Assembly (NCBI GenBank): GCA_034696485.1
Contig: JAQIWT010000834.1
Span: 1 to 14,681, forward strand
Reading direction: 5' to 3'
Source of the DNA: Isohypsibius dastychi
Taxonomy: Eukaryota; Tardigrada; Eutardigrada; Parachela; Isohypsibiidae
Length of the DNA: 14,681 nt
Shown here piece by piece: positions 1-9,230 of this stretch. Under the pieces are notes generated by a model, which saw nothing but the letters and a program-made list of their open reading frames with translations, had not been told where the DNA came from and did no database searches. The number at the start of each line of letters is the position of its first letter. Positions within the stretch are counted from its first letter, which is position 1. The position numbers and the translations under genes were made by a program.

Positions 1-271
1 GCTTGTTTTTTCATCTGCGGAATATTGACGGGATGTTACTGCTGTTTATGCTGCTGCTGCTGTTGCCGTATTTTCAAGAGACCCAAAGAGCCGAATCCAG
101 ATATAAATTTAACTGATCCCGAGCTCGGTAAGATTTTCTTTGGTATTTACCAATCGTTATGCCAGTGTCCGAAGTATTGAATTTTACGAATTATCTCCAG
201 GATCTTTTCTAGGTACCCCGCCGGGTTTTCATCATGATGATTCTTCTCCTCGAACAGAGCAACCCAGATGA
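1..271 (+). CDS. Cysteine-string protein (DNAJC5/CSP family), 3' partial, last two exons
   Basis: Family role: CSP is a palmitoylated J-domain co-chaperone on synaptic and secretory vesicles that works with Hsc70 to maintain SNARE proteins. Seen here: the frame is open from base 1 and starts ACFFICGILTGCYCC, followed by a run of six further cysteines and then a basic Arg/Lys/Pro stretch. This matches the family's Cys string, which carries palmitate and holds the protein on the membrane; the flanking CGxLTxCYCC pattern is typical of animal CSPs. The J domain and linker lie upstream of the window. A donor (GTAAGA, intron from 128) and an acceptor (TTATCTCCAG, ending at 200) define a 73-bp intron. 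The spliced frame adds a short Gly/Pro/Asp tail ending TEQPR before TGA at 269-271. Without splicing the frame would stop at 178-180, and a second AG at 210-211 is also possible, so the last 20 or so residues are less certain than the Cys string. The gene converges on PERK. Confidence 0.82.
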
Positions 272-987
272 TTCGACTTCGGATACCTTCTTCGCCAATG
301 AAGCAACCAGTTTTACCGCTCGCACTTTTGTACTTTTTTCCTTTGGTCTGGGCTATTAATTGACGTGACATTTTTGGTTTCTGTGATTTTTTATTTTGTC
401 CATCGGGACTCAGGATACCTGCTTCAACCCGGTTTCACTTCAAAGATGCGTTATCCCAGAGTTTCACAATGAAGACCGCGTTTTGGAATCCAGTAAAGCA
501 CTTTTCGTCTCGATTTATCAGTCAAATATTTAAAACAAGAGTCATTCGTCGTCCGCGGTTCTATTTTGGATATGGATCTACGTACATAAGTAATTGTTTA
601 GCTGTTAGTCCCGATAGCTGTTTGACGATGTACTGTTCCAAGTTTCCTCACTGCTTCGAAGTTTCACAGTATGACCTTTTTCCGGTCTTCCCTGCTTCGT
701 TATTTTCAACTGTATCCGCCGGTGAATCTCATGTTTCTGGAAAAAAGTTTCTGGTAACCGGCTTGATTTTTGGCGAACACTGGCAATTCGTGGTAGGGCC
801 ACTGAGGGTTAACTGAAACTTTATCACAGGACGGAAGATGGTGAAAATGCATATGGTTAGCAAAGTAAGTCCAAAATCCAAGAGAAAGACGCGAGCTCGA
901 ACACATGTACGTGCTAGCAATATTTTAATTCTGAAACGAAGTGGCAGCTAACAGCTAACAAAGGCAAAAACACACAAATACGTAACA
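272..987. other. Intergenic spacer between convergent CSP and PERK genes (3' UTRs)
   Basis: This 716-bp stretch holds the two 3' untranslated regions. A 115-codon plus-strand frame at 469-816 begins with ATG, but it has no recognisable domain, three minus-strand frames are open over the same bases, and nothing suggests splicing, so I do not call it a gene. I see no canonical AATAAA for the plus-strand CSP transcript. A possible signal for PERK is listed separately. Confidence 0.6.
924..929 (-). other. Candidate poly(A) signal (ATTAAA) of the PERK gene
   Basis: Read on the minus strand the bases are ATTAAA, the commonest variant poly(A) hexamer, about 60 nt past the PERK stop codon. No AATAAA is closer. 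Position and orientation fit, but a six-base match in AT-rich sequence is weak evidence. Confidence 0.4.
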
Positions 988-3900
988 TCACAAAGTTGCC
1001 GGGAAGATTCCATTGACAGAAAATGTCCGTTTCCGTTCTTGCCCGAATTCGCCACCGTCAGTTCCGTAAACCACAGACAGCTCTTGAAGTACACTCGACT
1101 GAACTATCTGGTGAGCAGTTGGACGTTGGCAAGGGTCAACTGACAGGAGCTCTTTGAGCAGATGCTCATCGGTTCTCTGACTGCAGCTGGATACCAAAGC
1201 TGACTCGAATCGGAGGTTCTTAGCTGCTTCAATGGAGTAGATTCGCTCCATTTCCGTTTTGAAAGGAACAAGTAACTCGAAGAAAATCAAACCCAAGGAA
1301 TAAATATCCACCTGCGGAAAAATTGATTATGTAAAGTGCAAAGGGCCAGGACGAAAAGGAGGAAAATAACATATCGAAAATCTGACAACAATTATGGAGC
1401 GAGAATTCAAATAAACTTACGGATTTCATAAATATAATGTCAATGTAATATCAAGGTTACCGACCTTTTCATCGTAGGGCTTCCCGGAAAGAAGTTCAGG
1501 ACTCATGTACAAAGTGGTGCCAACTTGATTAGTGTGATTTTGGACGCTGAGATAATTATGATCAGGCATTAGGGAATGCTGCGCTTCATCATCGTCCATC
1601 GAGGTCACAAGACCAAAATCCGCTATCTTCACTGCCCTTCCGTCAGTTGAGAAGAGAATGTTGGATGGTTTCAGATCACGATGCATCAGACTTTTACTAT
1701 GAATATATTCCACAGCGCTTACAATCTAAAAATAGTAATATGTAATATATACACCGTATTTGATATAATAAAAGTACTCAATTTTCCGGAAGAACAAAGA
1801 AAGAAGCGATAAAGTTTACCTGATAAAAGATATCCAGGATGTGAATTCGATGTCGAGATTCCGTGTTGATTTTCAACCAATCTCTCAAGGTCTGCTTCCG
1901 GCACAGCTCCATCTGAATAAACAATTGAGGCCGGCTCTTGGCGACATCGTTCGGATTCTGATCTCCTCCATCGACTCCATCCACATCCGATTCAATATCA
2001 GACATTCCTACAAAACCACACATTCAGAGACCTTCCAAGACTCAGCAACCAAAAACAACGACAATACTTCTGATCTTAACTCTGGTTTTCCATAAATATT
2101 CTGCACACCATAAGGTTCAGCTCAACCCCGTTCTAACCTGTCAAAGACGGTGTGCTTTTCTTCGACGAGGAAGACGATATTCTTTTCCGTCTACTCGTGG
2201 AAATACCCAATCCGGCAGAGTCACCCGCTTCAAAAATGATATTTTCTGAGTCAGAATTGACAGAAGTAGGGGCAATATATCGAAGTGAATCGGATTCCTT
2301 TCTTGACCTCGAAGGTCGTCGGTTCCGTTGTGTTCCGATCCAGTCTTGGCATAATTCGGCCGAAATGGCGGACAGCCCGTCGGTTTGATCCTCACAGTCG
2401 GTAGAATTACTTTCATCGTCTATTTCCGACTCTGTTTTGGTTTCCGGGTCAGGGTCACTGGCTTCGACCCAAGCGTTGAAGAAGCGGACAACACCGACAT
2501 GATTCAGTTTTGCCATAACACGAACCTCCCGGCGGACTTTTTCACGAGCGGCCTCACTGAAAAGGAAAAAACAGTTGGAAAAAAGTCAAGAAATGATAAC
2601 AGAAGCTTAACCAAAATCATACGTTTCTTTACCTGTTAGGGAGCTTGATTTTCTTAACGGCATACATGCTTTCATCCAGACGATTTTTGGCCAAATAAAC
2701 AACACCAAACCCCCCTTTCCCAATCTTCTCAATCACCTCGAAATCCGAACAGAACCTGCGACGAAAGCGGGATGACAAAAGTGCCTCATCAAACTATTAT
2801 CTGGAGAACAAGGGTAAGATTTCGTTGTTCCAGCTTCATTTACAGAAAAGCTTTTTCGGATCTAAATCAATACACGAGTAATTCGTTAACAAGAACTGAC
2901 CTGCTAGGAGCTGACACATTCTGAAGACTGAGGACGCTTTTCAACGAATTGGAACTCTGTGTGCTTTCCTGATGATTCAAACTGGGCACCCCTCCTAGAA
3001 CTGCCGGTTTCCGTAACAGCTGATGTTCGCGGTACATGCGGACGCCCCTCGTGAATACCAGAAACGGTAACAACACCAAGCCTGACATCTTCAATCCATA
3101 TTTCAGCCATTCAATAACAGTCATTTGACTGTGTTTTTCCACCTTGTCCTTTGTGAATATCCTGTTGTCGGACGGACAATCGGCATAAGTCACACAATAT
3201 CCACCATCAAATGGATAATCACGGGGATCAATCAGCGCATTTCCTGAATCGGTGTCCAGCAAAGCACGATATGGGCGGGCGATGGCAGGAGTTCGTGTAT
3301 TTGCTGAAAAACATGACGGTTCCACATTTCAATGCAGAAACATTTTTTGGATTGAACTTACCGCTGACTAATAGAGGCCGAGTTGTCACTTGAGGAAATA
3401 TCCGGAAGGGAAAACCCTTCTGGTCAGCTCTCTGGATGAACAGCTGATCTTCGTAATGACCTGACAGAATAATTATTTTCACAACCGAGTTACATGTAAA
3501 ACGATTTACCGAGAAAAATCAGCTCCGGATCGTAAGTTCCATCGATTTCCGCGGTGGCATCCAAAAGAGGGGGCACAAAGGTCACCAAATTCAAATGCCG
3601 AACGCATCCATGATCGATCATCCACGCATGAGTAACTGGCTGACTTAACTACAACCATAAACTAATCGTTATCTAATGTCGTCAACGATGAATTAATTCA
3701 AGTTAGTCAGATGCAAATTCGACACTTCACTACGAGTCAAGACCGATAAAGTGGAACACTGGAAGACTTCTGTTCCGATAAAATGTGTTCTTAATCCGAC
3801 CGCAACTACTTATACGGCTGCAGGTCAAGCAACTAAAAACCAATCGTACTCACCTTGAATGTCCACAGTTCCTTGGAGTGATTCAGAGAAGCTGCTCGGA

Positions 3901-5148
3901 GGACATTCGTCGCAGCGTCAAAGCGGAATTCCACATCACCAGTTCTCCATCCTCCGGGTTCTTCTTCATTCCTCATCAGGCACTTATTCGCCGTTCGCGA
4001 ATTCTTCGCCAGTGTAACATCGAGAGTTCCCACAGAAAAATTCCACTTTTCGTTCCCTTGATGAACGTCGAATGCGCGAACAGTCTGAGTCAGCCGACTT
4101 ATAACCAGGGTGACCTTTTCTCTTTCCAAGTCATCCCTGTCTTCGGATTGGGCGAGAAGTTGCTCCCGACATCCTGCCACTCCACAAGAATATCTGACCT
4201 GAAAAACTTAAATGCAGCAATGTCGTGCATAACACTAACAAACAATCAGCAACCCAAAACAAAAGTTGCATATGGTTTTGTAACATAAATCTTGTTTTCC
4301 AAAGATCGGCAAAAATGATTACTTTTCCGGTATCCGGATCTATGCCATGGAATGAAGTTTCTTTTCCACCGGTGATGATGGAATCTTCGGAGATTTTAAA
4401 CGACGAGCTGAGGATCGTTTCCGCTGAAACGGGAAGTCGTTCAATTCGTTCTCCATCATAAGTGTACAAGCTGCCATCAAGAGCGGGAATCAACTGGACT
4501 TTCACTCCGTCTTTAATCAACTAAAAAGCGAAACAAATTAAGAACGCAACCACTGTAGAATATCCAAAACCTCACACACTGGTAAATTAAATTCAATTCC
4601 AAATTTCACTAAATATAATTAATTCATTAAGGTACAACGGTTTCAAAAACTTCAAGCGGAAATGAGGTGTCGTGTATCTAACGTAAGTGATATTTTTGGA
4701 GAACCCACACAACACTGCTAATTTATCCGCTCAAGTCAGAAGATCTATCAAATCTAATCAATGTTGGAAATTTAGAATAATGCATGAATTCGTGAAGCCG
4801 CGAGCTTTGAATACCGCACCTCAATCCCCTGCAAGCTTGAAGAGATGAGTGGACCCGGGAGAGTTGGGACCGTCCAAATTGGTCCGGGAAAATGTGAGGA
4901 AGCATCGGTAGAGAAAGCAGAGACAGATCCGTCGATTGACCCAATCAGCAACATGGAAGAAGAACCATCCCAGTTGCTGTGAAACATTTCTGTCGATTTA
5001 GGTTGCAATTTATGAAAAAATTCTGGACTTACTGTTCCGTTGAAATAACAGGATATGATGAGGAATCTAGGGGATGAAGATGACGTGGAGCAGAAGAGTT
5101 AGCCACCATGATTGATGAGAAAAACTGCAGCAACAGGTTGGCTTTCAT
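988..5148 (-). CDS. EIF2AK3: PERK, ER-stress eIF2-alpha kinase, complete 12-exon gene
   Basis: Role: an ER-membrane kinase whose luminal domain senses unfolded protein and whose cytosolic kinase phosphorylates eIF2-alpha to lower translation. Exons (minus strand): 5148-5033, 4976-4820, 4520-4323, 4198-3854, 3648-3510, 3460-3362, 3303-2901, 2755-2633, 2556-2138, 2007-1820, 1725-1465, 1311-988. All junctions are GT-AG with matching phase and total 923 codons plus stop. Order: signal peptide (1 to about 20, [10 protein letters not shown]); IRE1/PERK-type beta-rich luminal domain, with [13 protein letters not shown] near 110-120 and the conserved [10 protein letters not shown] at 205-214 including an N-glycosylation sequon at N210; YPFDGGY at 381-387; weak membrane segment about 420-436; kinase from about 487. 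Catalytic residues are all present: GKGGFG 498-503, K520, E537, HRD with D746, DFG D765, and the activation segment [14 protein letters not shown]. The Ser/Asp-rich kinase insert (about 559-692) is shorter than in vertebrates. An in-frame TGA upstream supports ATG at 5148-5146. The weakest junction is the exon 11 donor (AAG|GTCGGT). GCN2, HRI and IRE1 are excluded by the luminal-plus-insert architecture. Confidence 0.93.
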
Positions 5149-5254
5149 CGTGGAGCTGTTTTGTATTGTTCAAAACATTTGATGCATGACACGATGAAGC
5201 AAACAGATTATGGTAATGAAGCATTATTTGTGTGGCGATATCGGAAAGGAACAT
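5099..5254 (-). other. Upstream ORF overlapping the PERK start codon
   Basis: On the minus strand an ATG at 5254-5252 opens a 51-codon frame that runs past the PERK ATG (5148) in another frame and stops at 5101-5099. A second upstream ATG starts a five-codon ORF ending in the TGA that lies in frame before the PERK start. If transcription begins upstream of 5254 these would be uORFs, a common control device in stress-response mRNAs. No promoter element fixes the transcription start, so they may simply lie outside the mRNA. Confidence 0.3.
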
Positions 5255-5732
5255 CTGATTTGGCAGCCGATGACCAAATCCACAACAAACGAAACGTGTC
5301 TCGCTTGAAACAAGGCACCTCACCTGACCAATTGTGAACACCCCCTCCACTTACCGGGTTGGGCTGTGCGCTATACCTATACAGCTACCTATTCCTGTGA
5401 GGTTTTCGGGTCAGACGTGTGAAAACCGGATAGGATTCGGTAATAGGATTTTACCCGATCTGTCTATGATGGTAGAATTTCGGTCTGATCTTCTAGTCTT
5501 TCTGCTTCCATCAAGCTTTAACCGAAGCAGATACGCGATCAAAAATGTTTGACTTCTCATTAGGCGGCTGAGAGGGCACAAAGCACTGCAGTGTCTCATA
5601 GCAGAATAAGACCGGTGGTAAGCGTTTATCAATAGTGGGGCAGTAAAACCGGTGCAGTCGAGAAGTTTACCCGGTCCTGCCGTTGACCACCTACACTCTA
5701 TTGAATTAATCGTGCACAGAGGCGGCAGAAGC
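5149..5732. other. PERK upstream region, no gene seen
   Basis: This should hold the PERK promoter and 5' UTR. I found no TATA box on the minus strand. Short open frames at 5334-5552 (+) and 5411-5632 (-) overlap each other and have no recognisable features. Confidence 0.5.
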
Positions 5733-5740
5733 TATAAATA
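5733..5740 (+). promoter_or_regulatory. TATA box (TATAAATA), plus strand
   Basis: The match to the metazoan TATA consensus is exact, with GC-rich flanks (AGC before, GTAGCGAGCGCG after). A start site is expected near 5763-5770, where the sequence is ATTCGATTGTCAG. The first downstream ATG (5811) opens only seven codons (MSEEVLK) before TAG, so no protein gene is attached unless the transcript is spliced. It could drive a non-coding RNA or a gene with a distant coding exon, or be a chance match. Confidence 0.4.
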
Positions 5741-5988
5741 GTAGCGAGCGCGCACATGTGCCCATTCGATTGTCAGAGATTTCGATCAAGATTTGAAAGA
5801 AGCAGGCAGGATGAGTGAAGAAGTTTTGAAATAGGACGAGGGACGACAGGATAAGTGGTGGATAAAATACAACTGGCAAAAATAAATTATTTCAGAAAAA
5901 TGGTTAGAAAGAAAATTAAGAATACTTCAAAAACCTAGTTTACAGAAATACTCGGCCGCTCGTACTTTTTCACTTCGTAATGGCTTTG

Positions 5989-6090
5989 CATACAACCATG
6001 TACAACCAACCGCTCCTCCTACAACCTTCCACAACCAAATCTCTCCGCATACAACCATTTTTGTAACGACCATCCACTCCTCATACAACC
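5989..6090 (+). repeat. Left inverted arm of the foldback element
   Basis: Contains six copies of a degenerate ACAACC-ended unit and pairs with 6545-6646. Single-base differences are scattered, as expected if the arms have diverged since insertion. Confidence 0.75.
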
Positions 6091-6189
6091 TTCATCCTCC
6101 AAATACAGAGAATAAAAAAACGGAAAAATTTCAACTTTCCATGACAACTCTGAAATTTTTCTCGATTTGTAATTTTTCTCGAAGTACGA

Positions 6190-6411
6190 AAAGTGTTACG
6201 TTCTTTCTTTAGAATATCGGACTTAAGCTCAGCTTCAAGGTCGCGAACTCGATCGTATTCTCTGCGATCTCAGACCAGATCGCCCCAAAAATCCCCTCAA
6301 AAATCTCCGCTGAAGGCATTTCTGAAAGGTCTGACGGCTAATCGCAAACATCCCCTAATTTACCCCGGTGACTCCGTTGCAAAGTTCGGATTGTCAGATG
6401 AGCCCTGAACA
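6190..6411 (+). other. Coding-like Ser/Arg/Pro-rich segment inside the foldback element
   Basis: An open frame without an ATG runs through this stretch to TGA. Its predicted residues are RS-rich and then include SPQKSPQKSPLKAFLKGL, a tandem SPQK motif. A splice-acceptor-like TTCTTTCTTTAG precedes it at about 6203-6214. It could be a captured gene fragment, an exon of an unseen gene (possibly that of the TATA box at 5733), or chance. No domain is recognised. Confidence 0.25.
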
Positions 6412-6544
6412 ACGGAACCGCGCACATTCAACCATCGGCAGTCACCAATTCATAGTGACCAAGATTTCACGCGCGCTTAACTTTTTCGAAATTTTTTGAA
6501 TTTTTCTATGAGTTGTAAAAGAAGCGGAAGGTTGTTTAAAAAAT

Positions 6545-6646
6545 GGTTGTATGAGGAGCGGATGGTTGTTTGAACAATGGTTGTATGCGGATAGATTTGG
6601 TTGTGGAAGGTTGTAGGAGGATCGGATGGTTGTATGGGGTTGTATG
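6545..6646 (-). repeat. Right inverted arm of the foldback element
   Basis: Reads as GGTTGT-headed units on the plus strand and is the reverse complement of 5989-6090 at roughly 90% identity. A 60-bp core around CCTACAACCTTCCACAACC differs at only a few positions. Confidence 0.75.
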
Positions 6647-6972
6647 GGGAGCTCTCACCTTTTTACTTTACGAACTTCTAACGTGGAGTCCGAGGTTCAG
6701 ACAGAGCTAGAATGAATATTTTCATCCGCTGAACGAGTTAGAATGAATATGAATAAAGAGTCATCAGCCAAAAAGACTGAAAATGAATATAGAATAAATC
6801 AAAACTCCAGCCGGAGAGCTTAAATAGACATGCGCAACTAATTGAAGCTGCCAACTAATTAAAATAACCAAGATTTTTGTATTACAATATCTGTTATCCA
6901 ACCAGACCGGGCTGACAGAAGAACATCAGCTAGGCCGAGGAACATCAACTGGCTTCTCAGTTTCTAGATATC

Positions 6973-6996
6973 CACGTTTTTGAGCATAAAAACGTG
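6973..6996. repeat. Short perfect hairpin, CACGTTTTT / AAAAACGTG
   Basis: Nine-base perfect arms flank a six-base loop (GAGCAT). The arm contains CACGTT but not a full CACGTG E-box. It is too short for a microRNA precursor and no function can be assigned. Confidence 0.35.
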
Positions 6997-7176
6997 TTGC
7001 CCCAAATGTTTGCTGCCCAGCAAATTACACCGTTCTCATGTCGCCATTCTTGCCTCAGAGAATAAACGTTTGGTAAGCGAGAAGGAGTAGTAAGTTTTGG
7101 TATGGTAATTGACCGGAGAAATGAAAAATGTCAAAATTCAATTTTCAAATTTCAACGACAAACAGTCATTGATGTA

Positions 7177-7245
7177 GCGAAGCGAAGCTGTTTAGGCGGT
7201 CGAAACTCGCAAAATGGTCACTCTACACTCTTGGTTTCGCTTCGC
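7177..7245. repeat. 10-bp inverted repeat, GCGAAGCGAA / TTCGCTTCGC
   Basis: Perfect 10-base arms at 7177-7186 and 7236-7245 are separated by 49 bp. The left arm is itself a direct repeat of GCGAA. It may be a small transposon remnant or a protein-binding site; there is no other support. Confidence 0.3.
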
Positions 7246-7917
7246 AAAGCACAGAACCGTGACCTTCAAATCAACTTCTATTTTGATTTTCGATAAATTT
7301 AAACTTTTGAAATATATCAATTCCAGCGTCTCCCGAAAATGAATATGAATACAGTATTTGATCAGTTTCTTCGATTAAAATGAACATAAATTGAAATAGT
7401 CGAGCCTGGAAGATTTCAGATTAGACCTTATATAACTCGAAAACCCGATTTTCAATTTTTATTATCGTTATCACCCCAGTTATTTGTATGTTAATTCATC
7501 TTGTTATTCATTTTCACTGTACAATTTTTTTGTATGATAAAAATTTATCTGCTAAAAGGTGAATATTATATACACTTGCCGGATCTTGGAATAGTCAATG
7601 GAGGCATCCCAGATCCTAGAAAAGAGGGACAAATGGAAAGCAGACTTTCGTGGCGGCTTCTGCTCTTGATGAAAAGACCAAGTAGATTCACTCCTAACTT
7701 CTGGATATTTAAACTGATGCTATTTTCTCAGTTGCATCAGTCAGTTGGATTTTTAGCATTCCAGAAAAGTAGCCGACTTTTTTAAATCTGGCCCCAACGG
7801 TTCTACAGTGTGCCCCTCTTTTTTTTATTACCATGTCCAGCTACCAGCAAGTCCGGAAAAAAGCATATCGTCGTGACCGAGGAGGAGAATGAACTATGAA
7901 CTCAACAGGCAGAAAAG

Positions 7918-8372
7918 ATGGACAAAAAATACAGGAAACAAGAGGAAAACACCTGTTTGTTCTGTACCAAGTGAGTATTTACTTTTCGATGAAAATCATT
8001 TTGTGAATCATTCAGTATCAATCAACAGCTATTTTTCTCGTTTTTAGACCAGTCATTCTAGAGAGTTTGACAGTGTTGACCAATGGCACAGTTTTGCATA
8101 TGCAGCATTATGCCTGCGTCCGCGGATTTCTCCAGAGTATCCGAATATCTGCTGAAGATAAGACTGAGCGGACAGGAGTCCTAGTCCGTCCACATTACCG
8201 TCGCCAGGTGTGCCGAGTGGAATCTGAAATCGTCCTCCATAAGGTGCACTCTAAAAGAATCGCCTACTACGACGCCAAGAAACTTGCCAAGGGAGGATTA
8301 AAGGATAGAGAGTTTGCGGCTAGTTGTGTGGTGCTCTCAAAAATGGCAAATTCCGGCCATCGTTGGTTTTAA
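7918..8372 (+). CDS. Small two-exon Cys/His protein, possible truncated extended-PHD-like zinc module
   Basis: Exon 1 is 7918-7970 and exon 2 is 8048-8372, split by a 77-bp intron with a clean donor (AA|GTGAGT) and acceptor (CTCGTTTTTAG). The phase is kept and the product has 125 residues. An in-frame TGA upstream supports the ATG at 7918, and AATAAA lies 58 nt after the stop. Cys/His pattern: C13-x2-C16, then H35-x2-H38-x2-C41 in LHMQHYAC, with single cysteines at 74 and 112. The pair CLFC, the HYxC motif and later TGVLVRPHYRRQV resemble, from memory, the zinc-knuckle start of extended PHD domains (PHF7/G2E3/PHF11 group), but the rest of that domain's cysteines are missing. The C-x2-C-x18-H-x2-H spacing also recalls the first finger of a LIM domain. 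The C-terminal part is basic (KKLAKGG). The gene structure is well supported; the family is a guess. A protein this short could be a degenerate or lineage-specific derivative. Confidence 0.6.
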
Positions 8373-8429
8373 TTCACTTTTAATTTCTCATTTCACTTGG
8401 TTCTGATGTTATTGCTAGCGTTCTTGTAG

Positions 8430-8435
8430 AATAAA
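8430..8435 (+). other. Poly(A) signal AATAAA of the small Cys/His gene
   Basis: A canonical hexamer 58 nt downstream of the TAA stop at 8370-8372, at a usual distance for a compact 3' UTR. It supports real transcription of the 7918-8372 gene. Confidence 0.55.
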
Positions 8436-8503
8436 AACAATTAAAACATTTGATAAAAACACTTGACCGGCCTCATTGACCTTTTGCGTTGACCAGTGGA
8501 GGT

Positions 8504-8656
8504 GGATTGAGCGTATCCCCTCAGATTGACCAGAACTCTGCAATGACTACACCCTAAAACAGACCAAACCCCTCAAACAGACCAAATCCCCTCGCCCCGT
8601 CCCGTGGTGGTGGGATTGAGCGTACGCAGTAGGCTCATTACCACCGATACCTACTG
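8504..8656. repeat. Cluster of short direct and inverted repeats
   Basis: GGATTGAGCGTA occurs at 8504-8515 and again at 8613-8624. An imperfect tandem pair AAACAGACCAAA(T)CCCCTC lies at 8557-8574 and 8575-8593. CAGTAGG (8627-8633) is inverted as CCTACTG (8650-8656), and the second GGTGGGATTGAG is partly inverted as CTCATTACCACC (8634-8645). Nested repeats of this kind are common in small non-autonomous transposons and binding-site clusters. No ends or target duplication are visible. Confidence 0.45.
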
Positions 8657-9230
8657 GCTCAATACTCTCGTGCCATATCATAACGAATCTCAACACATGA
8701 AGAAAACAATATCGTACGAAACACAAATTGAAACAGCTGTTCTATCAAGAACTCGGAACTGAACTCAGCGTTTGTTATCCATTCATTTTTCACAATCCAC
8801 CATATTCGCCATCATATAACCAAAAGTAAAACTGGATATAAACTTTCTTTGTTTCCTGGCCGAATCAGCAGTCATCGAAGCTACCCATTCGTCTCCTTTC
8901 TTAAAACATGTGGCCAACTCTACACTGTTCTTCTGGCATGGTAATACACCAACTTGCGACAGTAATTGTGTCGATGTCGCCAAAAGGCAGTAACGCATTT
9001 TGCCAGTTTTCGTTATCTGCGGTGATTGACTGCCGCGAGTAATTCAGTTAGGCCGCTGCCGTCTCGATCGATTGAGGTTCTGCGAAGCTTCCTCGATCAG
9101 AACTCTCAAAAATTCTGTATTTTCGAACATACAAAAAAACTTGGGCTTCATTTTAAGACACAGTTGAATCTGGTACGAGGTCTGAGAGACTAGCTGTTGA
9201 CAGTTGAAAATCGCGGTAGATATAACATGA
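8657..9230. other. No supported gene; two small minus-strand frames
   Basis: Minus-strand frames at 8783-8998 (71 codons) and 9044-9250 (68 codons, extending slightly past this interval) each start with ATG and contain three or so cysteines. Neither has a convincing signal peptide, domain or splice partner, and I could not join them in phase. They may be exons of a minus-strand gene or chance. Confidence 0.3.

Larger units (their letters stand above)
5989..6646. mobile_element. Foldback / MITE-like element with 102-nt inverted arms
   Basis: The left arm (5989-6090) and the reverse complement of the right arm (6545-6646) align without gaps at roughly 90% identity over 102 nt by eye. Each arm is built from a repeated unit ending in ACAACC (CATACAACC, CTACAACC, CACAACC) at 10 to 33-bp spacing. 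Weaker symmetry continues inward to about 6145 and 6480. The interior of about 450 bp has no transposase, so this resembles a non-autonomous foldback transposon or large MITE that would need an enzyme in trans. I could not identify a target-site duplication; imperfect direct similarity between 5964-5980 and 6659-6675 (CTTTTTCACTTCGTAA versus CTTTTTACTTTACGAA) might mark or lie near the ends. Confidence 0.72.
6647..7917. other. Gene-poor AT-rich stretch
   Basis: No supported gene. It holds AATGAATAT motifs (about 6711, 6742, 6781, 7338), an AATAAA at 6752-6757, a perfect 9-bp hairpin at 6973-6996 and a 10-bp inverted repeat at 7177-7186/7236-7245. Two short ATG frames (7102-7296 and 7501-7785) show no recognisable motif and no splice or promoter support. 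Confidence 0.5.

Noticed and set aside
1-75. Run of TGC/TGT triplets as a trinucleotide microsatellite
   Set aside because: The run is in frame, encodes the cysteine string and uses both Cys codons, so it is coding rather than a simple repeat.
469-816. 115-codon plus-strand ORF in the CSP-PERK spacer
   Set aside because: No domain, no splice or poly(A) support, and several other frames are open over the same bases; more likely 3' UTR.
2776-2790. An earlier acceptor for PERK exon 8 (near [10 protein letters not shown])
   Set aside because: It reads in frame with the kinase but cannot be joined in phase to the strong CAG|GTCAGT donor at 2901, whereas the acceptor at 2756 joins exactly.
988-5148. 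IRE1, GCN2 or HRI as the identity of the kinase gene
   Set aside because: There is no RNase domain (IRE1) and no RWD or HisRS domain (GCN2). The signal peptide plus luminal sensor excludes HRI, and the [10 protein letters not shown] and SRF..DFE junction motifs fit PERK.
7501-7785. 94-codon ORF as a gene upstream of the Cys/His gene
   Set aside because: No motif, T-rich start region, and no convincing splice junction into 7918; I treat it as non-coding.
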